Below are positions 20,666 to 28,695 of a stretch of 64,000 nucleotides of DNA, piece by piece. Each line of letters starts with the position of its first letter. The stretch's first letter is position 1. The DNA comes from CAWIHA01 sp963835855 (GTDB lineage Bacteria; Acidobacteriota; Terriglobia; Bryobacterales; Bryobacteraceae): NCBI GenBank assembly GCA_963835855.1, contig CAWIHA010000013.1, positions 1 through 64,000 of the forward strand, written 5' to 3'. Below the pieces are notes generated by a model. That model was not told where the DNA came from. It searched no databases and saw only the letters and a program-made list of their open reading frames with translations. Position numbers and translations under genes: made by a program.

Positions 20666-21289
20666 ATGAATATGAGGACGACGATGAAAATCCATAGGCT
20701 GGCAATGACAGTCCTCCTGTCGTTAGGCGCGCTGTACGCGCAGTTCAGGCCAACGGAGGATTACTTTAAGAACGGGGTGCCACCGGCAGCCGCGGGGGAG
20801 CCGGTTTTCTCCCTCAGCATCCGCGCAGCAGGGCAGAATCAGGTCATGGCTGGCCGCGACATGAACGTGGAGATTACTCTCACGAACATTTCGAAAGAGG
20901 ACATTTACATTACCGACATTACCCCATACCTAAAATATATTTGGGATGTCCGGGGGCCGGATGGAGAGCCACGCCCGCTCACAAAAGCTGGCAGGGACGG
21001 TCTTGCGAATCAGGATAAGCTTATCGCCAGGAACATGCCCACTCTGCTGCGGCCGAAGGAATCGCTCAAGACCATCGCCTCCGCCGCCTTAAACTTCGAT
21101 ACATGGGAAGTGGGAATGTACACGGTGCAGCTGCGAAAAAAGATCTCGCCGTATCTCGGCGGCAGCGAGGTGGAATCGAACAAGATCGTCTTCACCGTCA
21201 TCTACAACCCGATTATGGACCGGCTCAAGGCGCAGGGGGCTCTTAAGGAGACACCAAGCACTTCTCCGACTCCAGCTAAAAATCGCTGA
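20666..21289 (+). CDS. Small secreted Ig-like protein, family B (copy B2)
   Basis: A 207-residue protein with signal peptide (MKIHRLAMTVLLSLGALYA-QF), preceded by GAAGGAG. The mature part carries PTEDYFKNG, FSLSIRAAGQNQVMAGRDMN, ITLTNISKEDIYITDITPYL, the segment RNMPTLLRPKESLKTIA, then VGMYTVQLRKKI and SEVESNKIVFTVIYNPIMDR. It ends in a low-complexity Ser/Thr/Pro tail. It is the intact counterpart of B1. No named family recognised; the strand pattern suggests one Ig-like or cohesin/BsuPI-like beta-sandwich. Exported by Sec; function unknown. Confidence 0.78.
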   Translation: MNMRTTMKIHRLAMTVLLSLGALYAQFRPTEDYFKNGVPPAAAGEPVFSLSIRAAGQNQVMAGRDMNVEITLTNISKEDIYITDITPYLKYIWDVRGPDGEPRPLTKAGRDGLANQDKLIARNMPTLLRPKESLKTIASAALNFDTWEVGMYTVQLRKKISPYLGGSEVESNKIVFTVIYNPIMDRLKAQGALKETPSTSPTPAKNR

Positions 21290-21355
21290 GTTCGCAACGC
21301 ATCCGTCGGCCTCTGTTGCGGACTCGCCGCGCCCGTTGAGCAAGCTTCAAGGCGC

Positions 21356-21925
21356 ATGAAATCGATGCTGAAATTTGCACTATGGACAAGCGCCGCATTG
21401 GTGGTTTCCCTCAGTATGCTCTACGGGCAAACCGCCAGCCAGCCCTTTTCCCTCTCCATCAAAACGGAGCACGACCACGTAATGACGGGCACACACGTAT
21501 CGATAGAGTACACGCTTAAGAATATCTCCAAAACGCCCCTAAGAACACCCTGCGCCGCAGTTTATCCGGCGGGATCTCTGAACGATGTCTTTACTATCGA
21601 GCTATATGGACCGGACGGGAAAATGGCGGAACTGAGCGATAACGGGGAAGACTACGCGAGATCTCCACGCACTGATTGGGAACGTGACTTTCGGTGCTTA
21701 ATAACACCATCCATCGCCCCAGGAGCGGTTGAAAAAGGGCGGTCTGACCCATTTGATTATTTCGACACCTGGACGCTGGGGACCTACACCGTTCAGATAA
21801 AGCTGAAGCTCCCGGAACGGCTCGGTGGAGGGATTGTGGAGTCGAACAAGGTGCTGATCACCACTACCTACAATCCGATCATGGAGAGGCTCGAAAGGCA
21901 AGGAGCACTTAAGAGTAAGAAATAG
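21356..21925 (+). CDS. Small secreted Ig-like protein, family A (copy A2)
   Basis: A 189-residue paralogue of A1. The signal peptide is MKSMLKFALWTSAALVVSLS...LYG-QT. From THVSIEYTLKNIS onward it follows A1 closely, keeping the two Cys (TPCAAVYP; FRCLITPS) and ending in an identical 40-residue stretch. The coding 3' end and the ~85 bases after its stop are almost identical to those of A1, showing that the A-gene 3' end, spacer and following B-gene start were duplicated or converted as one block. The start has only a weak ribosome-binding site (AAGGCG). Confidence 0.78.
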   Translation: MKSMLKFALWTSAALVVSLSMLYGQTASQPFSLSIKTEHDHVMTGTHVSIEYTLKNISKTPLRTPCAAVYPAGSLNDVFTIELYGPDGKMAELSDNGEDYARSPRTDWERDFRCLITPSIAPGAVEKGRSDPFDYFDTWTLGTYTVQIKLKLPERLGGGIVESNKVLITTTYNPIMERLERQGALKSKK

Positions 21926-22010
21926 CCCGGATAAAGCCGCCAAAAGCTTCCAGGGGGAGACGCCTCAGCGCTAACTTCTGCCAGGATTTCGCGCTCGGAT
22001 GACATAAATA

Positions 22011-22613
22011 ATGAGAATCGGCATTTTGGCATTAGCAACGCTCCTCCCGCTGTGCGCGGTATACGCACAATTCCGCCCCACGGAGGATTTTTTTGAGGAG
22101 GGATCGCATCCAGTGCCTGGCCGGCCAGTTTTTTCCCTCAGCATCCGCGCGGCGGGCGGGGATCATGTCATGGCCGGCAAGCCTATGATGGTGGAGATCA
22201 CTCTCACCAACATTTCAAAAGCGAACATTTACATCGCCGATATTTCTCCGTACCTCGCGTATATCTGGGATGTCGGGTGTCCGGATGGGAAGCCATGCCC
22301 GCTCTCAGGCGACGGTGTAGACTATCTTCGAAATAAGGACAAGCCCCTTATCGCGAGGAACATGCCCACTCTGCTGCGGCCGGGCGAATCGCAAAAGATC
22401 ATCGCCGGCGCCAACCTTCTCTTCGACAGCTGGCAAGTGGGGATGTACACGGTGCAGGTGCGGAGAAAGATCTCCCCGGACCTTGGCGGCGGTGAGGTGG
22501 AATCAAATAAGATCGTCTTCACCACTACCTACAACCCGATCACGGACCGCATTGCGGGCCAAGCCACGAAGAAACCGTCGCAGGGTTCTCCCAAGGATTC
22601 CAAGGATCGCTGA
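22011..22613 (+). CDS. Small secreted Ig-like protein, family B (copy B3)
   Basis: A 200-residue protein with a short signal peptide (MRIGILALATLLPLCAVYA-QF). It shares with B2 the segments FSLSIRAAGGDHVMAGKPMM, ITLTNISKANIYIADISPYL, RNMPTLLRPGESQKIIAGA and VGMYTVQVRRKISPDLGGGE. It differs by a Cys pair in its loop (DVGCPDGKPCPL), absent in B2. Last gene of the secreted cluster; the tail is Lys/Ser-rich. Function unknown. Confidence 0.78.
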   Translation: MRIGILALATLLPLCAVYAQFRPTEDFFEEGSHPVPGRPVFSLSIRAAGGDHVMAGKPMMVEITLTNISKANIYIADISPYLAYIWDVGCPDGKPCPLSGDGVDYLRNKDKPLIARNMPTLLRPGESQKIIAGANLLFDSWQVGMYTVQVRRKISPDLGGGEVESNKIVFTTTYNPITDRIAGQATKKPSQGSPKDSKDR

Positions 22614-22705
22614 CCGGCTGCCACTGTAGGGGACGGCTCCGGCTGCGAAACCGTTAAACGCATGGAGACTCGCTCTGCCCCGAAACGTCCCTTCACACCG
22701 AAGCG

Positions 22706-22912
22706 TCAGCGCTGGCCCGGTGCCGCCGCCTTCCCCGAGGCGGGCAGGGTCAGGAGCGAGGTTCCGGGAAACGCGAACTTGCGGCCGAGTTCATTGCTCA
22801 CGTTCACCTGGCAGAGGTATTCCCCAGGCTCGAGGCCGGCAATGGGGGCGCTCAGAGCCAGCGGCAGCGCGCCAGGCCGAATCCGCTGTATAATTCTCGA
22901 ACGGACTCGATA
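22706..22912 (-). pseudogene. Remnant of the C-terminus of an acidobacterial VWFA-related-type protein
   Basis: Read on the minus strand to the stop at 22706, about 65 codons give PLALSAPIAGLEPGEYLCQV followed by NVSNELGRKFAFPGTSLLTL. From memory this is close to the usual end of acidobacterial VWFA-related domain proteins, where a last beta strand with G-Y-C-Q-V precedes GRKFAF. No start or VWA domain is present; the upstream part would lie where fhs now is. Best explained as a gene remnant. Confidence 0.5.
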
Positions 22913-24598
22913 ATGCCCCCAACCGCCGAACTCGACGCCCCGAAGGAGACGGCCAAGCCCGGCCTGCTGCTGATCAACGAGATCGCGGACAAGCTGGGCA
23001 TTTCCGACGACTATCTAGAGCACTACGGCAAGCACACCGCCAAGCTGCGGCTCGAGCTGCTCTCCGATTCGGCCCAAGCCCGCCGCGGCAAACTCATTCT
23101 GGTGACCGCCATCACGCCCACCAGCCACGGCGAAGGCAAGACCGTGGTTTCGATCGGCCTCACACAGGCGCTCGAGCGGAGCGGGCGCAAAGCCATCGCC
23201 ACGCTGCGCGAACCCTCGCTCGGTCCGGTCTTCGGCATCAAGGGCGGCGCCACCGGCGGCGGCCGCTCGCAGGTGCTTCCGAGCGAGATCATCAACCTCC
23301 ATTTCAACGGGGACTTCCACGCCATCACCGCGGCGCATAACCTGCTGGCGGCGATGATCGACTCCCATATCCACCACAGCAACGCCCTGCGGATCGACGT
23401 AGACAACATCTTCTGGCCGCGCACCATCGATATGAACGACCGGGCGCTGCGGCACGTCATTGTGGGCCTGGGCGGAAAGGTCAACGGCGTCCCGCGCGAG
23501 ACCGGGTTCGTCATCACGGCGGCCTCCGAGCTGATGGCCATTCTCGCGCTGGCCAATTCCCGCGAGGACCTGCGCCGCCGCTTGGGCGGCATCGTCATCG
23601 GGTTCGACCTCGATGGCCGCGTCCTCCGGGCGAAGGATCTGGAATCCACGGGCGCAATGATGGTGCTGCTGAACCAGGCCATCATGCCCAACCTCGTCCA
23701 GACGACCGAGCATACCCCTGCCCTGGTCCACGCCGGCCCGTTCGCCAACATTGCGCATGGCACCAGCAGCGTCATTGCGCAAAGAATGGGCCTCCAACTA
23801 GCCGACTACGTCGTCAACGAGACCGGCTTCGGAGCCGACCTCGGCGCCGAGAAGTATTTTGACGTGGTCATGCCCTCGGCCGGGCTCAGGCCGTCGGTGG
23901 CCGTGCTGATTGCTTCGGTGCGCGCGCTCTGCGAGCAGGGTTCGGGACACGACTCCACGGCGCGCTGTGACGCGGCCGCCCTCCGCGCGGGCTTCGCGAA
24001 CCTGGCCCGGCATATCGAGAATCTGCGGAAATTCCACATACCGATCGTCGTGGCCGTGAACCGCTTCGCCGGCGATCCGCAATCGCATCTGGACCTCATC
24101 CAGGACTTCTGCCGCATCATGGGATGCGATAGTGCCATCGCCGATGCGTTTGAGCGAGGTGGAGAGGGCACTATGGAGCTTGCCGAGAAGGTTGTTTCCG
24201 CGGCCGATGAAGCCGATCCGCGCCAGGTCCATCCGCTCTATTCCCCGGAAATGAGCCTCGAGAAGAAGGTGGAGACGGTGGCGCGGGAAATCTACGGCGC
24301 CGCTGGCGTCTACTTCGAGACGGCCGCCCGCAAGGCCATCCAGAAATTCACGGACCTCGGGTTCGGACACCTGCCCGTCTGCATGGCCAAGACGCAATCT
24401 TCGTTCACCGATAACCCCAAGCTCGTCGGCGCCCCGCAAGGTTGGACGCTGACCATCACCGGCGCGCATCTCTCCGCTGGCGCGGGCTTTATCGTGGTGA
24501 TCGCGGGTAACATGCTGCTGATGCCCGGCCTCGGAAAAGTCCCACAGGCCGTCAAAATGGACGTGGACGATGCGGGCGAGATCGTCGGATTGCACTAG
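22913..24598 (+). CDS. fhs: Formate--tetrahydrofolate ligase
   Basis: The enzyme makes 10-formyltetrahydrofolate from formate, tetrahydrofolate and ATP in the cytoplasm, feeding purine and formyl-Met synthesis or one-carbon assimilation. The 561-residue length is normal. Visible motifs are the nucleotide loop TAITPTSHGEGKTVVSIGL, LREPSLGPVFGIKGGATGGG, NLHFNGDFHAITAAHNLLAA, HIHHSNALRIDVDNIFWPR and VVNETGFGADLGAEKYFDV, all characteristic of the family. The start is the ATG at 22913. The gene stands alone, with the secreted cluster upstream and a convergent ATP-grasp gene downstream. No frame damage. Confidence 0.97.
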   Translation: MPPTAELDAPKETAKPGLLLINEIADKLGISDDYLEHYGKHTAKLRLELLSDSAQARRGKLILVTAITPTSHGEGKTVVSIGLTQALERSGRKAIATLREPSLGPVFGIKGGATGGGRSQVLPSEIINLHFNGDFHAITAAHNLLAAMIDSHIHHSNALRIDVDNIFWPRTIDMNDRALRHVIVGLGGKVNGVPRETGFVITAASELMAILALANSREDLRRRLGGIVIGFDLDGRVLRAKDLESTGAMMVLLNQAIMPNLVQTTEHTPALVHAGPFANIAHGTSSVIAQRMGLQLADYVVNETGFGADLGAEKYFDVVMPSAGLRPSVAVLIASVRALCEQGSGHDSTARCDAAALRAGFANLARHIENLRKFHIPIVVAVNRFAGDPQSHLDLIQDFCRIMGCDSAIADAFERGGEGTMELAEKVVSAADEADPRQVHPLYSPEMSLEKKVETVAREIYGAAGVYFETAARKAIQKFTDLGFGHLPVCMAKTQSSFTDNPKLVGAPQGWTLTITGAHLSAGAGFIVVIAGNMLLMPGLGKVPQAVKMDVDDAGEIVGLH

Positions 24599-24855
24599 GG
24601 CCGTCTCATCAATGGTGGAAGTATGATCGGGCGCCTTTGTTTCAATAGGTTGCGTTCGGTGTGGGAATCATAAGACCGGCCCCGGCGGGAGCGATTATCT
24701 CGCCAGGATTATGTGCCAGATGTTGTACGAGGGAGCGGCGCAGAACGGGCCGGCGGTTTCGCTTTGGCAGGACCGATGTCGAGGTGCTCGCGCCGGCCGT
24801 GAGCGCCCCCTGGCTAGAACCGGCCCAACCGGAGGGTACCTGCCCCCCGCCCGCT

Positions 24856-26214
24856 CTAGCTCTTCGGCTCGAGGATGAAGGTTGGAGCGAGTCCTGTGAT
24901 GGTCGAGAAGCCGCCCCCATTGTGGGCGGTAAGCCAACTGGAGCAGCCCTGGACTTTCCCGAGGTAAGCGTGCGGGTGCAGATCCACTTGCATCTGCTTG
25001 AGTTCCAATTCGCCGTAGCGCAGCAGCGGAAACAGCGCGTGGGCCGCTTCCACCCTCTCCTGCACCACGTAAGGCGTCCGCAGCGCACGCCTGAGAGCGC
25101 GCTCCCAGCCAGCCGCGTCGTTGTCCCAGCCGCGGACCGAATGGTGTTCGCCCGTGTCGTCGTTCGGCTTGAGCACGAGCTTCTCGCGGTTCTTCAGGAT
25201 GAACTCGCAGAGGTCGACCGTCTGGCCGTCGTGGGTCACCGTTCCGGCTCGTACCACGCGCGTCCAGGGAATGTATTGCCGAATCGCTTTCTTCTCCGCC
25301 ATCGGGAAGCCGCTCGTGACCGTGTCGTCCGTCAGCAAGTCGAAGATGGCCTTCTTTTGAGCGAGTTCGGAGCGAAAGCTATTGATGACACAGACCTTAC
25401 GCTCGCGATACGCGCGCACCAGCGGATGGGAGAGATCGTAACGTAGCAAAAATTCTTGCACCTTCACGCGACGGAACACCAGATCGATCTGGAAGTTGCC
25501 CCGGCGCAGCACGTTGTTGCGATACTCCAACTGGTCCGGTGAGACGATCTCGGCTGGATAACCTTGGCTGCGGAAATAATCGCGGAGCAAGACATATTCG
25601 CCCTGCTCGGTCATCTGGAAAGCTTGGCGGAACTCCAGGATGGCGATGTTGGGGCGGCTCTTGCCGCCGAACTGCTTATAAGCCTTGAGCAGCGCCGATA
25701 GCAAATGCCGTTTGCCGCCGAGCTTCTGCAACGTATACCGCTTCCGAAATTCCTTGACCGGCGGGGCATCGTAGAACAAATCGGCCAGCGCTTCCCCGTA
25801 CGCCACTCCAACCGGTGTATCGGCGTTGCACTCGACGATGGAAAGCGTCCCGTTGTTCAGGTGCGTATCCAGCAGCGAAGTGACGGCAAGAAAAGGATAA
25901 CCCGGGTCGATCGAGGCCAGCATCTTCTCGGCTGGCAGTAGCTCCATGCGCGCCAGTAGCGCTGGATTCGCAAGCGCCATCTGTTCCACGCGGTCAATCG
26001 CGCAGAACAGCGCCTCGGCGGCTCGCACCATGGAGTCGTATTGCCGTCGCGTGATGAAGTTCGGACGCAGGAAGGGACAGACCAGTCGCCCCCCCTCTGT
26101 AAGGTGTTCGGCTTGCATCCGCTCAGCGAGAGCTTCTGCCCAGCTCAAATCCTTATAGGGCTCAGTTTCGAGTAGCTTCTGATAACGGGCGACCGCCTCG
26201 TCTATTTGATTCAT
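24856..26214 (-). CDS. Circularly permuted ATP-grasp / glutathionylspermidine-synthase-like protein
   Basis: A 452-residue soluble protein. The N-terminal half carries ALFCAIDRVEQMALANPALL, SIVECNADTPVGVAYGEALA and RPNIAILEFRQAF, the layout of the pre-ATP-grasp region in circularly permuted ATP-grasp proteins. The C-terminal half has SGFPMAEKKAIRQYIPWTR, LVLKPNDDTGEHHSVRGWDN (the Lys and nucleotide loop of ATP-grasp) and YVVQERVEAAHALFPL, and ends with FSTITGLAPTFIL. Such enzymes ligate a carboxylate to an amine using ATP; the substrate cannot be read from sequence. No partner gene lies adjacent. The 24599-24855 gap upstream of fhs's end holds nothing I recognise. Confidence 0.75.
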   Translation of the reverse strand: MNQIDEAVARYQKLLETEPYKDLSWAEALAERMQAEHLTEGGRLVCPFLRPNFITRRQYDSMVRAAEALFCAIDRVEQMALANPALLARMELLPAEKMLASIDPGYPFLAVTSLLDTHLNNGTLSIVECNADTPVGVAYGEALADLFYDAPPVKEFRKRYTLQKLGGKRHLLSALLKAYKQFGGKSRPNIAILEFRQAFQMTEQGEYVLLRDYFRSQGYPAEIVSPDQLEYRNNVLRRGNFQIDLVFRRVKVQEFLLRYDLSHPLVRAYRERKVCVINSFRSELAQKKAIFDLLTDDTVTSGFPMAEKKAIRQYIPWTRVVRAGTVTHDGQTVDLCEFILKNREKLVLKPNDDTGEHHSVRGWDNDAAGWERALRRALRTPYVVQERVEAAHALFPLLRYGELELKQMQVDLHPHAYLGKVQGCSSWLTAHNGGGFSTITGLAPTFILEPKS

Positions 26215-26429
26215 TCTGGCTGACTTCTACTTTTCAGTATCTCACAGCAGAGTGCTAAAGCGAAACATTTCACCCGGAAATGTTCTACGTAAGACTATGA
26301 ATCCAAAGAAGATATTTAGTTGCGCAGGAGGCGCCGGGCCCGGCCCGGTGAACCGCTCGCCGCGGGTCTGTGCACCACCGGAAGGTTGTGCTTCAATTTG
26401 TTCCGCGCCGCACGTTACATTGAACATAT

Positions 26430-28496
26430 ATGCGCCGCTCTCTCCCAAGGATTTTCTTAACAATCGCTCTGGCCAGCGCCGCCTCGCTCAACGCCGACGA
26501 GGGGCTCTGGCTTTTCAACCAGTTTCCCAAGCAACTGGTTGCCCGGAAGTACAGGTTCCAGGTCACGGACGCTTTCCTGGACCATCTACGCCTCTCCTCC
26601 GTACGGTTCAAGGACGGCTCGGGATCGTTCATCTCGCCTAACGGCCTTCTGTTCACCAACCACCACATCGCCTCCGACTGCATTCAGGCGCTGAGCTCGG
26701 CCGAACACGACTACATGGCTGACGGCTTTTTCGCGCGCACCGAAGCCGAGGAGCAGAAGTGCCCCAATTTCGAGGCTGACGTGCTCCTGCGCATTCAGGA
26801 CGTCACCGCCCAGGTCAAAGGCTCGGCGCAACCGGAGGCGGCCGTGCCACAAGCAAACCAGCAGCGCAAGGCAGCCATGAGCCGCATCGAGAAGGAATGC
26901 ACGGCAAGAACCAGCAATCGCTGCGAGGTGGTGACGCTCTATTCGGGCGGCGAATACAACCTGTACGAGTACAAGAAGTACAACGACATCCGCCTGGTTT
27001 TCGCGCCCGAAGCGGACATCGCGGCCTTCGGCGGCGACCCCGACAATTTCAGCTACCCACGCTACTGCCTGGATTTCGCATTTCTCCGCGCGTATGAGAA
27101 CGGACGGCCGGCAGGAGTCAAAGAGTACTTGCGCTGGAGCCGCGAGGGCGTTCAGGATGGCGAGCTGATCTTTGTCTCCGGCAATCCGGGTGCGACGGAG
27201 CGGCTGGCGACGATGGCCGCACTCGAATTCTTCCGCGATGTTTCCTATCCGTTGATTCAAGCGAGGTTCGCCTCGCTGGTCCGCGCCCTCGAAGAGTTCG
27301 GCGCCGGGAACACCGAGGACAAGCGCGTGGCGCGCGAAAACCTTTTGATGGCGCAGAACAGCTACAAGGCTTACACGGGCATTCTGATGGGCCTGCGCGA
27401 TCCGGACCTGACGAGCCGCAAGAAGCGGGAGGAGGACAATCTGCGGGCCGCCGTCAAAGCCGATCCGGCCAAACGCAAAGAGTACGGAAACGCGTGGGCG
27501 GAGATAGCCGCCGCCTATCAACGGTACCGCGCGTTCTACAAACCCTATGCTTTGCTCGAGCGCTACGCGACCCGCGGTTCCGGCCTGTTCCGCATCGCCC
27601 GCGATGTGGTGAGATACGCCGAGGAGACCGGAAAGCCTGATAGCGAGCGCCTGCGCGATTTCGCCGACGCGAACCTCCCGGCGATTGAGCAGGAGATGTA
27701 TTCACCGGCGCCGGTCACGGATTCTATGGAAACAGCCGTTCTGGCCGGCTACTTCACATTTCTCGAGAAAGAAATGGGAGCAGACGATGCGGCGGTCAAA
27801 GCGGTCCTCCATGGGCGCACCCCGCGGGAAGCCGCGCGCGAATACGTCTCAACCAGCAAGCTCAAGGACATCGCCGAGCGCAAACGGCTGGCGGGCAACG
27901 TCGAAGCGGTAAGAACCTCCCAAGACGGCATGATCCGGCTGGCCCGCATCCTCGACGAGCCCGCGCGGCGCCTGCGAAAGCAGTATGACGATCAAGTCGA
28001 GGCGGTGCTGGACCCCCATGCCGCGAAGATCGCGCAGGCCCGCTTCGCCGTCTACGGCGCGAGCGCTTACCCGGACGCGACCTTCACTCTGCGGCTGACC
28101 TACGGACCGGTCGAAGGCTATCGCTTAAAGAATGGGGACCGGGAGCCATACACGACCGCCTTCGCGGGCCTCTACCGCCGCGCGACGGGCAAAGATCCGT
28201 ACAAGCTGCCGCCGCGGTGGATCGAGGGGGAGCCATCGCTGAGCTTGGCAACGCCGTTCAATTTCGTCTCGACTGCCGACACGCACGGAGGCAACTCCGG
28301 CAGCCCGACGGTGAACGAGCGCAACGAGATCGTCGGCATCCTGTTCGACGGCAATATCGAAAGCCTACCCAACCAGTTCGTCTACACCGAAGCGCAGGCA
28401 CGCTCGGTCCACGTCGCGAGCCAGGCGATCATCGAAGCACTCCGTAAGATTTATCACGCGGACCGCGTGCTCGATGAGGCCGGCATGGATCAGTAA
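26430..28496 (+). CDS. S46-family dipeptidyl-peptidase (DPP7/DPP11 type)
   Basis: A secreted or periplasmic serine peptidase that removes dipeptides from peptide N-termini. The signal peptide is MRRSLPRIFLTIALASAASLNA. Family landmarks: EGLWLFNQFP at the mature start, the His motif ISPNGLLFTNHHI (about residue 78), the Asp-containing FGGDPDNFSYPR, SGNPGATERL, and the Ser motif THGGNSGSPTVN. The 688-residue length fits. In LFDGNIESLPNQFVY a Gly stands where DPP11 enzymes carry an Arg that selects acidic P1 residues, so a DPP7-like preference for hydrophobic P1 is likely (inference). A monocistronic gene. Confidence 0.93.
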   Translation: MRRSLPRIFLTIALASAASLNADEGLWLFNQFPKQLVARKYRFQVTDAFLDHLRLSSVRFKDGSGSFISPNGLLFTNHHIASDCIQALSSAEHDYMADGFFARTEAEEQKCPNFEADVLLRIQDVTAQVKGSAQPEAAVPQANQQRKAAMSRIEKECTARTSNRCEVVTLYSGGEYNLYEYKKYNDIRLVFAPEADIAAFGGDPDNFSYPRYCLDFAFLRAYENGRPAGVKEYLRWSREGVQDGELIFVSGNPGATERLATMAALEFFRDVSYPLIQARFASLVRALEEFGAGNTEDKRVARENLLMAQNSYKAYTGILMGLRDPDLTSRKKREEDNLRAAVKADPAKRKEYGNAWAEIAAAYQRYRAFYKPYALLERYATRGSGLFRIARDVVRYAEETGKPDSERLRDFADANLPAIEQEMYSPAPVTDSMETAVLAGYFTFLEKEMGADDAAVKAVLHGRTPREAAREYVSTSKLKDIAERKRLAGNVEAVRTSQDGMIRLARILDEPARRLRKQYDDQVEAVLDPHAAKIAQARFAVYGASAYPDATFTLRLTYGPVEGYRLKNGDREPYTTAFAGLYRRATGKDPYKLPPRWIEGEPSLSLATPFNFVSTADTHGGNSGSPTVNERNEIVGILFDGNIESLPNQFVYTEAQARSVHVASQAIIEALRKIYHADRVLDEAGMDQ

Positions 28497-28695
28497 GACC
28501 CCCTGGACCCGGTTCAGAGGTGGAGCAACCTCCCCAAACGCCGACTCAAAGGTCGACGCGGCACGCCGGCGTTCAACAAAACGCCTCCAGGCTGAGGGGG
28601 CGATGAGGTGTGCCTTCGAACGTTGCCCTGGTAGCCGGTTCCATCCACGGGGCCACAAGCTCTGGGTCGTGACCGCGAGCTACGAGCCGCGAGCC

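Noticed and set aside
23015..24595. Long minus-strand frames opposite fhs.
   Set aside because: Shadow frames of a GC-rich gene; fhs motifs occupy the plus strand throughout.
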